DNA from: Opitutia bacterium
Lineage (GTDB): Bacteria > Verrucomicrobiota > Verrucomicrobiia > Opitutales > Opitutaceae
DNA: 64,000 nt
Direction of reading: 5' to 3'
NCBI GenBank assembly: GCA_016187945.1
Contig: JACPIT010000006.1
Coordinates: forward strand, 326,277-390,276
Below, piece after piece: positions 26,462 through 33,766 of this stretch (the stretch's first letter is position 1; each line of letters opens with the position of its first letter). Both the position numbers and the translations under genes were made by a program. The notes under the pieces are model-generated. The model did not search any database. It saw only the letters and a list, made by a program, of their open reading frames with translations, and had not been told where the DNA came from.

Positions 26462-26515
26462 GGTAGGGCGAACCGTCCCGGTGAGCCGCGGTTCGGCGGG
26501 ACGCCTCGCCCCACC
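26462..26515. repeat. inverted repeat, GTAGGGCGAACCGTCCCGGT family
   Basis: GTAGGGCGAACCGTCCCG...CGGGACGCCTCGCCCCAC forms a hairpin in the cysI-cysH gap. Confidence 0.75.
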
Positions 26516-26518
26516 TGA

Positions 26519-28237
26519 TTAGTGAGTGGGGGCAGGCGTGGCGGCAGCCGCGGCGTCGATTTCGGGAAACACGACGCGCGCGGTGAACGGGCCGAAGCGT
26601 TCGCCGGGCAGGCGCTCGTCGCGCCAGCGGCGCAGCACGGGCGCGATTTCCTTCATGAGATCCTCGCGTTTCACGCTGGCGCGATATTCGCGGTTGAGGG
26701 CGAGCGAGGCGCCGTCGCCGCCGAAGTAGACGTTGTATTTGTTCGGCGCGCGACCGACGAAGCCGATCTCGGCCATGTAAGGACGCACGCAGCCGTTCGG
26801 GCAACCGGTCATGCGCACGATGATTTCCTCGTCGGACAAACCGAGCGCGGCGAGTTCGCGCTCCAAGTCGTCGAGCACGCCCGGGATCGCGCGCTCGCTC
26901 TCGGCGAGGCCGAGGCCGCACGTCGGCATCGACGGGCACGCCATCGAGGCGCGGCGGACCACGCTGGTCTGGTTTTCGACCGGAATGCCGTGCTCGGCGA
27001 GCAGCGCCGTGATGTCGTCGCGCACGGCTTCGGGGACGTTCGCGAGGATCAGATTTTGCGACGGCGTGAGGCGCACTTCGACGCGGTGTTTTTCGACGAT
27101 GCGGCGCAGCGCGGTCTTGAGCTGGCGCGTCGCCGTGTCCTTCACGCGACCGGTCTCGACGTAGAGGCCGAGGAACCAGCGGCCGTCGGTCTGACGGTGC
27201 CAGCCGAACGTGTCGCCTTGCTTCGTGAAATGCATCGGCGCCGCGGGCTCGAGGCGGAAACCGGCGCGCTGTTCCACTTGTTCGCGGAACCACGCGGCGC
27301 CTTTTTCCTCGAGCACGTATTTGAGGCGCGCGTGTTTGCGGTTCGTGCGGTCGCCGAAATCGCGGTAGGCCATCAGCACGGCTTTCGCGACGTCGACAAG
27401 ACGCGCGCGCGGGAAGAAGCCGAGCACGTCGGCGACGCGCGGATAGGTTTCCTTGTTGCCGTGCGACATGCCCATGCCGCCGCCGGCGAGGAGATTGTAG
27501 CCGAGCACGCGCGCGGGATTCGCCGGATCGGCGATGGCGACGAAGCCGAGGCAGTTGGTGAAAATATCGACGTCGTTCAGCGGCGGGATGGCGAACGCGG
27601 TCTTGAATTTGCGCGGCAGGTAAGTGCGGCCGTAGAGCGGATCCTCGGCGGGCTGCCGGTTGCCGAGGTCGATCTCGTTTCCGTCGACCCAAATCTGGTG
27701 ATACGACGTCGCGCGCGGCAACAGCTCGCGCGAAACGAGCGCGGAGTCCGCGAGCACTTCGTCGACGAGCGCGGAGGTCGCGGGCGTGGACGGCGCCATG
27801 ACGTTGCGCGCGACGTCGCCGCAGGCCGCGAGCGTGGTGGAGAGCGAGTCGTTGATGGCCTTGAGCAGCGGGCCGAGACCCTTCTTGACGACGCCGTGCC
27901 ACTGGAAGGCTTGGCGCGACGTGAGGCGCAGGGTGTTGTTGCCGTAGCGCGTCGCGAGATCGTCGAACACGAGATACTGCTCGGGGGTCACGACGCCGCC
28001 GGGCAGGCGGTTGCGGACCATGAAAATGTATTCCTTGCCGGTCTTCCGCTTGTCGCGGTCGTCCTGCTGATAGAAACCGTGGAACTTGATAAACTGCTCG
28101 TCATCGTCGGAGAACCTGACGGCCTCGGCGTTGGCGAGAGTGGCGGCGATATCGCCGGCCAGGGTGGGGTCGCGCTGCTTCAGCAGCTCGTTTTTCGAGA
28201 GCGCGGGCGCGGGTGCAATGGCGGGAGCGTCGGACAT
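26519..28237 (-). CDS. cysI: sulfite reductase hemoprotein beta-component
   Basis: A 572-aa siroheme/4Fe-4S sulfite reductase reducing sulfite to sulfide. The duplicated nitrite/sulfite-reductase ferredoxin-like half-domains are visible (IFMVRNRLPGGVVTPEQYL; FGWHRQTDGRWFLGLYVETG). Cluster ligands are SMACPSMPTCGLGLAESER and TGCPNGCVRPYMAEIGFVG. The flavoprotein CysJ is not nearby, so electrons may come from ferredoxin or a distant cysJ. It is first in the minus-strand block cysI-cysH-cysD-cysN-rrf2-cysK and divergent from cobA, which supplies the siroheme precursor. Confidence 0.95.
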   Translation of the reverse strand: MSDAPAIAPAPALSKNELLKQRDPTLAGDIAATLANAEAVRFSDDDEQFIKFHGFYQQDDRDKRKTGKEYIFMVRNRLPGGVVTPEQYLVFDDLATRYGNNTLRLTSRQAFQWHGVVKKGLGPLLKAINDSLSTTLAACGDVARNVMAPSTPATSALVDEVLADSALVSRELLPRATSYHQIWVDGNEIDLGNRQPAEDPLYGRTYLPRKFKTAFAIPPLNDVDIFTNCLGFVAIADPANPARVLGYNLLAGGGMGMSHGNKETYPRVADVLGFFPRARLVDVAKAVLMAYRDFGDRTNRKHARLKYVLEEKGAAWFREQVEQRAGFRLEPAAPMHFTKQGDTFGWHRQTDGRWFLGLYVETGRVKDTATRQLKTALRRIVEKHRVEVRLTPSQNLILANVPEAVRDDITALLAEHGIPVENQTSVVRRASMACPSMPTCGLGLAESERAIPGVLDDLERELAALGLSDEEIIVRMTGCPNGCVRPYMAEIGFVGRAPNKYNVYFGGDGASLALNREYRASVKREDLMKEIAPVLRRWRDERLPGERFGPFTARVVFPEIDAAAAATPAPTH

Positions 28238-28296
28238 GACACAGCCGACGAAAGCGCACGATTGACGGAATGCAAAACGTAATTAAGTCATAGGTC
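28238..28296. promoter_or_regulatory. divergent cysI/cobA promoter region
   Basis: A 59-bp gap with AT-rich AACGTAATTAAGTCATAGG and a partial dyad (CATAGGTCATG...CTAGTCATG). It must hold both promoters and is the likeliest operator site for the Rrf2 regulator of the cluster. No exact consensus is claimed. Confidence 0.4.
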
Positions 28297-29100
28297 ATGT
28301 CCCTAGTCATGTTTCAGTCGTCGAGCGCCGGATTCGTCACTTTTGTCGGTGCCGGCCCGGGCGCAGCCGACCTGATCACGCTGCGCGGCTTGCGGGCGCT
28401 GCAACAGGCGGAGGTGGTGCTGCACGACGACCTCGCGGGACGCGATCTGCTCGAAAACTGCCGGCCGGGGACGGAGTTTGTCTACGTCGGCAAGCGCTCC
28501 GGTTGCCACAGCGCCGCCCAGGAAGAGATCAACTGGCTGCTCGTCGCCCACGCGCGCCGCGGCAAGCGCGTCGTGCGCCTCAAGGGCGGCGATCCGTCCG
28601 TTTTCGGCCGCCTCGGCGAGGAAATCCAGGTGCTGCGCGCCGCCGAAATCGCCTACGAAATCGTCCCCGGCGTGACGGCCGCTTGCGCGGCGGCGGCGGC
28701 GGCCGGCATCAGCCTCACGCAGCGCGGCGTGGCCTCGACGGCGATTTTCACGACCGGACACGAATCGGAGAACAAGGAGCGCGGCCGCTCGGTCGACTGG
28801 TCGGCCCTCGCCCACCCCGGCGCGACGCTGTGCGTCTACATGGGCACGCGCCGGCTCGGCGAAATTGCCCAGCGCCTCGCACGCCAGGGCATCGCGGCCG
28901 ACACGCCGCTGTTGATCGTCAGCTACGCGTCGCGTCCGAATCAGGCGATCCGCGCCGGCACGCTCGCTTCCGCTGCCGCGCTCGCAGCCGAGGCAGAAGA
29001 CACGCCGTCGCTCATCATCATCGGCGAAGCCGCCGCGCAACACCGCGCGAGTTTCGCCGGCACCGGGTCCGTTCGCGAGATTGCCCATGCGTCCCGATAA
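28297..29100 (+). CDS. cobA: uroporphyrinogen-III C-methyltransferase
   Basis: A 267-aa SUMT making precorrin-2 for siroheme. Motifs are FVGAGPGAADLITLRGLRAL, VYVGKRSGCHS, RLKGGDPSVFGRLGEE (SAM-binding) and VPGVTAACAAAAAAGISLT, plus YMGTRRLGEIAQRL. A second ATG at 28309 is an alternative start. It lacks the CysG N-terminal dehydrogenase domain, so precorrin-2 oxidation needs another protein. It is divergent from cysI, and a CbiX chelatase lies just downstream on the other strand. Confidence 0.95.
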   Translation: MSLVMFQSSSAGFVTFVGAGPGAADLITLRGLRALQQAEVVLHDDLAGRDLLENCRPGTEFVYVGKRSGCHSAAQEEINWLLVAHARRGKRVVRLKGGDPSVFGRLGEEIQVLRAAEIAYEIVPGVTAACAAAAAAGISLTQRGVASTAIFTTGHESENKERGRSVDWSALAHPGATLCVYMGTRRLGEIAQRLARQGIAADTPLLIVSYASRPNQAIRAGTLASAAALAAEAEDTPSLIIIGEAAAQHRASFAGTGSVREIAHASR

Positions 29101-29299
29101 GCCGCACAAGCCCTGGCTCCAAGTTTGGCGCGACTGGCTCGACGCCCTGCCGCTGCGCGACGAGCCGGCCGAGCCGGAGTTGCCGGCCGCGTCGTTCGGG
29201 ATCGCGCTCCCGCCTAAAGCGGCGTTGCCGTCCGACCAGCGGTCCAGCGATCGGCCAGAATCTCGATCAGCCGCGGGTGCTCAGCCACCAACGGCGTGA
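29087..29299 (+). CDS. small hypothetical protein overlapping cobA
   Basis: A 70-aa frame starting MRPDKPHKPWLQVWRDWLDA, overlapping the cobA 3' end by 14 bases and running 86 bases into the converging chelatase gene. The first 40 residues have plausible protein composition with three Trp; the rest is read antisense to cbiX. It may be a small coupled protein, or chance. I recognise no family. Confidence 0.3.
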   Translation: MRPDKPHKPWLQVWRDWLDALPLRDEPAEPELPAASFGIALPPKAALPSDQRSSDRPESRSAAGAQPPTA

Positions 29300-30035
29300 G
29301 CCGCGTCCGCAGCCGCGGGTTCGCGGCTTCCGCTTGAGCGCAGATTTTCGCGACGTCGCCGTCGGCGCCCGCGTGGCGACCGGGTAACAGGAACTGCATC
29401 GCAACGGTCACCGTGCCGCCGGTTTCCTGCGCGAGCATTTCGCCGAGCAAGGCACCGTTGAAATCGAACTCCGCGCCGAGCCTCCGCTCCATGCAGCAAC
29501 CGGTCACGCGCGCAGCCGGGCCGAAAATCTGCGCCAGCCGAGACGCGAGCGCGTCGCGCACCGCCGTCACTTCCGGCACTGGACTGCCGTGGTCGACCAG
29601 CGCCACGCGCCAAGGCGCGGGCAAGTCGGCCGCTGCGGCACGCACGTGATCGGCGAGCATTTCCGCGAGTCGCGCGTCCGTCTCGTCGAACAACACCGGC
29701 GCCAGCCGCACGCGCAGGTCGGGCGCGCGGGTCTTCAATTTCGCGACGCGCTGCGGCAGGTATTCGGTAAGCGCGCGGCTCGGGCCGAAGAAGAGCGGCA
29801 CGACGAGAAAATCGCGCGTGCCGCCCGCGAGACGTCGCCCGAGCGCGGGCTCGAAGATTTCCGCAGGGACGCCGCCGAGTTTTTCCGCGACGATGCCCGA
29901 CGAGTGTAGCAACGACACCGCCTCGACGCTCGCGCCGACGCGCGCCGCGAGCGCCGCGGCGAGTCCGCGCAGGCGCAACGTTGCCGCCGGCTCGAGCGAG
30001 CCGTTGTCGAGGAGGAGCGTGCGAGTGTCAGACAT
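29214..30035 (-). CDS. CbiX-type sirohydrochlorin chelatase, two-domain
   Basis: A 273-aa tandem CbiX/SirB-like protein starting MSDTRTLLLDNGSLEPA. It probably inserts Fe2+ into sirohydrochlorin for CysI. The C-terminal half has both expected His: VDHGSPVPEV (His149) and LLPGRHAGADGDVAKI. The N-terminal half has lost both: DNGS in place of HGS, and FFGPSRALTEYLP without His. Activity would therefore depend on the second half. The gene is convergent with cobA. A longer frame upstream enters a repeat and is not credible. Confidence 0.82.
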   Translation of the reverse strand: MSDTRTLLLDNGSLEPAATLRLRGLAAALAARVGASVEAVSLLHSSGIVAEKLGGVPAEIFEPALGRRLAGGTRDFLVVPLFFGPSRALTEYLPQRVAKLKTRAPDLRVRLAPVLFDETDARLAEMLADHVRAAAADLPAPWRVALVDHGSPVPEVTAVRDALASRLAQIFGPAARVTGCCMERRLGAEFDFNGALLGEMLAQETGGTVTVAMQFLLPGRHAGADGDVAKICAQAEAANPRLRTRLTPLVAEHPRLIEILADRWTAGRTATPL

Positions 30036-30057
30036 GCGCTGCCTCTCGGCCTCGGCC

Positions 30058-30126
30058 GTAGCGGCGGTCTGTGACCGCCGACGAACGCGGCGCCGCGACT
30101 TTTCGGCGGTCATAGACCGCCGCTAC
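30058..30126. repeat. inverted repeat, GTAGCGGCGGTCTGTGACCG family
   Basis: GTAGCGGCGGTCTGTGACCGCCG is mirrored by CGGCGGTCATAGACCGCCGCTAC. It lies between pyrD and the chelatase gene. Confidence 0.88.
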
Positions 30127-30158
30127 AGGAGGAGACGACGGCGTTGAGCGGCTTTCGT

Positions 30159-31220
30159 TCACCGCCGATGCCTCACGCCGAGCGAACGTGCGAGATCGCG
30201 CGCGAAGAACGGGCCGCGGTAGATCATGCCAGTGTAGATTTGCACGAGCGTCGCGCCGGCGTCCATTTTCTCGGCGGCGGTTTCCTCGTCGTAGATGCCG
30301 CCGACGCCGATGATCGGCAGCTTCCCGCACGTGGCGCGCGCGATGTAGTTGATGACCTCCGTCGCACGCCGGCGCAGCGGCTTGCCGCTGAGGCCGCCGG
30401 CTTGGTTGACCGAAGCGAAATAGCCCGGGCGCGCGAGCGTGGTGTTGGTCGCGATGATGCCGTCGAGGCCGAGGTCGGCGATGACTCCGAGCGCGTCGTC
30501 GATTTGCGGGAACGACAGGTCGGGCGCAATCTTCAGGAAGAGTGGGCGGCGCGGTTTGCCGGCGAGGAGGCGCGTCTTGTTTTCGGCGACGAGGGCGGCC
30601 AGCAGCGGCTTGAGCCAAGCGGCGTCCTGGAGCTCGCGCAGGCCGGGCGTGTTCGGGCTGCTGACGTTGATCGCCACGTAGTCGGCATGCGCGGCGAGCA
30701 GGCGGAAGCTGCCGAGGTAGTCTTCGGTCGCCAGCTCGAGCGGCGTGACCTTCGTCTTGCCGAGGTTAACGCCGAGCGGGATGCGGCGCTGACCGGGGCC
30801 GGGCAGGCGCATCAGGCGCTCCGCGAGCGCGGCGGCGCCCTCGTTGTTGAAGCCCATGCGGTTGATCACAGCCTCCTCGCTTGGAAAACGGAAAAGCCGC
30901 GGCTTCGGGTTGCCGGGCTGCGCATGCAGCGTGACGGTGCCGATCTCGACGTGGCCGAAGCCCAGCGCGGCGGCGGCGGGCCAGGCTTCGCCGTTCTTGT
31001 CGAAGCCTGCGGCGAGACCGACGGCGTTGGGGAATTTCAGGCCGCAGCACTCGATCGGGCGGTGTGCGGCAGGATCGAGCTGCGCCCATTTTTCGAGCAG
31101 GGCGCAGGCCGGCCGGACCCGGCCGAGCAGCGCCAAGGCGCGGACGACCGACTCGTGAGCGTGCTCCGGGTCTTGGCGGAAAAAGTAGGGTTTCGCGAGT
31201 GCGTCGTAGAACCGTCCCAT
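30159..31220 (-). CDS. pyrD: dihydroorotate dehydrogenase (quinone), class 2
   Basis: A 353-aa FMN enzyme oxidising dihydroorotate with quinone at the membrane. The N-terminal helical extension (MGRFYDALAKPYFFRQDPEH) marks class 2. Other motifs are PNAVGLAAGFDKNGEAWPA, GFGHVEIGTVTLHAQPGNP, NRMGFNNEGA, INVSSPNTPGLRELQ (catalytic Ser region), LFLKIAPDLS, IIATNTTLARP and IIGVGGIYDEETAAEKMDAG. It sits away from the pyrR-pyrB-pyrC operon and next to the siroheme genes. Confidence 0.95.
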   Translation of the reverse strand: MGRFYDALAKPYFFRQDPEHAHESVVRALALLGRVRPACALLEKWAQLDPAAHRPIECCGLKFPNAVGLAAGFDKNGEAWPAAAALGFGHVEIGTVTLHAQPGNPKPRLFRFPSEEAVINRMGFNNEGAAALAERLMRLPGPGQRRIPLGVNLGKTKVTPLELATEDYLGSFRLLAAHADYVAINVSSPNTPGLRELQDAAWLKPLLAALVAENKTRLLAGKPRRPLFLKIAPDLSFPQIDDALGVIADLGLDGIIATNTTLARPGYFASVNQAGGLSGKPLRRRATEVINYIARATCGKLPIIGVGGIYDEETAAEKMDAGATLVQIYTGMIYRGPFFARDLARSLGVRHRR

Positions 31221-31330
31221 TTGGCGCGACCATGGGGTTCTCCCTGTATTGTTTCAAGCGCCACATCTGTCCTCGGCACGAAGCATTTGGCCGGACGTGC
31301 AAATTTTTCCGAAAAAAGGTGTTTCGGTAT

Positions 31331-31359
31331 TTGACACCGTCAACGCCGCGTCATTTTTC
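31331..31359 (+). promoter_or_regulatory. possible promoter of acidic-protein gene
   Basis: A perfect TTGACA at 31331-31336 with 17 bp to a weak TTTTTC, about 22 bases before the ATG at 31381. The surroundings are AT-rich. Confidence 0.35.
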
Positions 31360-31380
31360 CGGACGAAGTCTCAATTTTTT

Positions 31381-32226
31381 ATGGCGAAAGGAACCCCTCA
31401 ACTCGAATGGTGCAACGTCCGCCTCGGCGAAGACCACAACTGGTGGGTCGACGAGGTCAGTGATCCGGTGCACTGGGATGTCGATGCGCTCAGCATCATC
31501 GATCCGCGTCAGGTCGATCATCTCATCGAGGCGATCGAGCCGCTGCGCGAATACGGCTTCGACCCGGACGTGTTCGAGCGCGCCTTCATCGCGTTCCGCA
31601 TCTCCAAGGATCTGGGCAAGGGCCGCGTGAAGCTCCAGCGCACGAAGGAGTCGCTCCTCGAGTCCGATGAGAAGCTTTTCGCCCTCCCCGACATCATCGA
31701 CGAGGAGAACGGCCCCTACGCCGACTTGCTCGACCACCTCACCCGCCTCCGCGTGAAGCTGCTGAACGACCTCTTCGACTTCGAGGAGAAGCTCACCGTC
31801 GACGAGGTCGAGGACCAGATCCGCGAATCGCAGAACAACGATTTCATCGAGGGCAAATCCGTCCACCTCTTCACCGAGCTGACCGCCATCCTCGACTTCA
31901 TGCCCGCCGGCTACGGCGACGACGATGAAGAGGAAGCTCCGGTCGCGGGCAAACGCGCCAAGCGCCGCACGGCGAACGCGGAAGAGGAAGGCGACGACCT
32001 CCCCGAGATCGACGAGGAAGAGGACGAGCGCATGAAAAACGACACCTCGCTCAAGTGGGACGAGGACGAAGAGGAGTCCAAAGACGAAGAAAGCGCCGAG
32101 AAAGGCGAAGGCGACGAGGACGACGAAGACGAGGACGACGGCGCCGAAAAGGACTTCGACGACGAAGACGAGGAAGAAGCCGACGAGGACGACAAGCCCT
32201 CGCGCAAGAGCCGCGGTCGCCGTTGA
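31381..32226 (+). CDS. hypothetical protein with long acidic C-terminal tail
   Basis: A 281-aa protein starting MAKGTPQLEWCNVRLGEDHN. Residues 1-175 form a compact helical domain with many Trp, Asp and Glu (NWWVDEVSDPVHWDVDALSI; LRVKLLNDLFDFEEKLTVDE). From about residue 178 the chain is mostly Asp and Glu, broken by two basic patches (GKRAKRRT and the C-terminal SRKSRGRR). I do not recognise the family. An in-frame extension to 31249 lacks a good start and contains promoter-like sequence. A clear terminator follows. The charge layout suggests binding to a basic partner such as a ribosomal or DNA-binding protein; that is inference. Confidence 0.7.
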   Translation: MAKGTPQLEWCNVRLGEDHNWWVDEVSDPVHWDVDALSIIDPRQVDHLIEAIEPLREYGFDPDVFERAFIAFRISKDLGKGRVKLQRTKESLLESDEKLFALPDIIDEENGPYADLLDHLTRLRVKLLNDLFDFEEKLTVDEVEDQIRESQNNDFIEGKSVHLFTELTAILDFMPAGYGDDDEEEAPVAGKRAKRRTANAEEEGDDLPEIDEEEDERMKNDTSLKWDEDEEESKDEESAEKGEGDEDDEDEDDGAEKDFDDEDEEEADEDDKPSRKSRGRR

Positions 32227-32263
32227 GGCTCCGCCCACCCTCGCACTCGCGAAAAATTCCCGC

Positions 32264-32297
32264 AGCCGACGCCACCCGCGTCGGTTGTTTTGTTTTT
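32264..32297 (+). terminator. intrinsic terminator after acidic-protein gene
   Basis: Stem CCGACGC/GCGTCGG with loop CACCC, followed by TTGTTTTGTTTTT, about 40 bases after the stop codon. Confidence 0.85.
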
Positions 32298-32392
32298 CGG
32301 AGAATACGAGCAACGCGAGGTGGCGACTGCCCGAGTGAGGTCCGCTCCAGTGGCGCGCAAGCGCGGAGCGTCATCAAAGCCCTCGCACCGTC

Positions 32393-32462
32393 GTAGCAGC
32401 CGACGTGAGGAGGCTGTTCTGCGGTCTGCGGCTAGAAACAGCCTCCTCACGTCGGCTGCTAC
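32393..32462. repeat. inverted repeat, GTAGCAGCCGACGTGAGGAG family
   Basis: GTAGCAGCCGACGTGAGGAGGCTGTT is mirrored by AACAGCCTCCTCACGTCGGCTGCTAC. The 316-bp gap between the acidic-protein gene and the export lipoprotein holds a terminator, this repeat, and no supported gene. Confidence 0.9.
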
Positions 32463-32542
32463 CCCACGCACCGCCCTCGATCCGCGCATCGCCGCTCCGG
32501 TGTTGCATCGGCTCGCGCGTTCCCGCAGTAACGTCGCACTTC

Positions 32543-33148
32543 ATGCGCCTTTTCCGTTCGCCGCTGTCTCTCGCCGTGATCGTCGCGCTCGCCGTGTTCA
32601 GTGGCTGCGAAAGCACCTCCTCCTCCGGCCACGGCAACGCGGGCAAAAACCCGAAAGTCGCCGCCTCCGCCAGCGCCGCCCAGCTCCGCCCGGGCGACTC
32701 GCTCACGGTCACGCTCAGCGGCATCCCCGACTCGAGCAACAATCCCGTGCAGATCGACGAAGCCGGCTCGATCAGCCTGCCGTTCCTCGGAGTCATCCCA
32801 GCCGCGGGTCTGAACACCGGAGAACTTTCCAACGCCATCCGCCAGGCCTACCTCGATCGCAAATTCTACACCTCGATCAGCGTCAGCGTCACCGTCACCG
32901 AGCGCTACATCTACATCGGCGGCGAAGTGCAGCGCCCCGGCCGCGTCCCCTGGTCGCCCGACCTGACGCTCGCGAAGGCCGTGCAATCCGCCGGCGGCTT
33001 CACCCTCTACGCCAAGGAAACCAAGGTCACGCTCACGCGCGACCGAAAGGCTTACGACTTCGACGTCCGCCTCGCGCAGCGCCAGCCCGACGAGGATCCG
33101 CTGCTCTTCCCCGGCGACTCGATCCAAGTCCCGCGCTCGGCCTTTTGA
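32543..33148 (+). CDS. polysaccharide export lipoprotein (Wza-like, SLBB domain)
   Basis: A 201-aa outer-membrane lipoprotein: signal peptide with lipobox FSGC (Cys at about residue 21), then LRPGDSLTVTLSGIPDSSNN, the start of the polysaccharide export domain. Next come VQIDEAGSISLPFLGVIPAA and a SLBB-like segment (YIYIGGEVQRPGRVPWSPDLTL), ending LLFPGDSIQVPRSAF. The start was set at the Met preceding the signal peptide; a longer frame upstream overlaps a repeat. No Wzc, Wzy or glycosyltransferase gene follows, so it is an isolated export component. Confidence 0.88.
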   Translation: MRLFRSPLSLAVIVALAVFSGCESTSSSGHGNAGKNPKVAASASAAQLRPGDSLTVTLSGIPDSSNNPVQIDEAGSISLPFLGVIPAAGLNTGELSNAIRQAYLDRKFYTSISVSVTVTERYIYIGGEVQRPGRVPWSPDLTLAKAVQSAGGFTLYAKETKVTLTRDRKAYDFDVRLAQRQPDEDPLLFPGDSIQVPRSAF

Positions 33149-33177
33149 GTTCCACGCTCTCCGCCTCCCCGCGAATC

Positions 33178-33717
33178 ATGCGCCTGCCGCTTTGGGCTCA
33201 CCGCTGGCTGCATCGGCGCAAGCTGTCGCGCCAGGGCCTGAAAGGCTCGTTCCTGCACTCGAAACTCGGCGACCGGCTCCTCGACAAATCGCTCTGGATG
33301 CCGTCGCGCGGCAGCCTCGCGCGCGCGTGGCTGATCGGCATTCCGATCACGACGATTCCCTTCCTCCCCGCGCAATCGCTCATCGCGGGCGTCGCGGGAT
33401 TTTTCGGTCGCGCGAATCTTCTGCTCTGCATCGGTCTGCAATTCATCTCCATGCCGCTGACCGCGCCGGTGCAGCTCTCCGCCTGCTATCTCGTCGGCCG
33501 CGTCGTGCGCGGCGAGTCGCCCTTCGAGGTTTGGGCGCATTTGATGGCGAATCCCAGCGCCGCGTGGTCCAGCGATGCGCTGTTCACGCTCTACCTCGGC
33601 TCGGTGATTCTCGGCCCCCTTGTCGGATTGATCGGTTACGCGGCATTCATGCTGCTCTGGCCGGATCACTTGCCGAGGCTTCCGCACCGGAAGAAACCGC
33701 GGCCAACGTCCTCTTGA
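33178..33717 (+). CDS. DUF2062 domain-containing membrane protein
   Basis: A 179-aa protein with an N-terminal basic stretch, LIGIPITTIPFLPAQSLIAG, LLLCIGLQFISMPLTAPVQL and a C-terminal hydrophobic segment (LGSVILGPLVGLIGYAAFML). The order matches DUF2062 proteins, small membrane proteins of unknown function that are sometimes near glycosyltransferases. It lies 29 bases after the export lipoprotein gene and probably shares its transcript. Confidence 0.8.
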   Translation: MRLPLWAHRWLHRRKLSRQGLKGSFLHSKLGDRLLDKSLWMPSRGSLARAWLIGIPITTIPFLPAQSLIAGVAGFFGRANLLLCIGLQFISMPLTAPVQLSACYLVGRVVRGESPFEVWAHLMANPSAAWSSDALFTLYLGSVILGPLVGLIGYAAFMLLWPDHLPRLPHRKKPRPTSS

Positions 33718-33766
33718 CCCGGCTCTGTCATACGCCTTTCTCGACCCAACCCCCACCCGTTACCCT

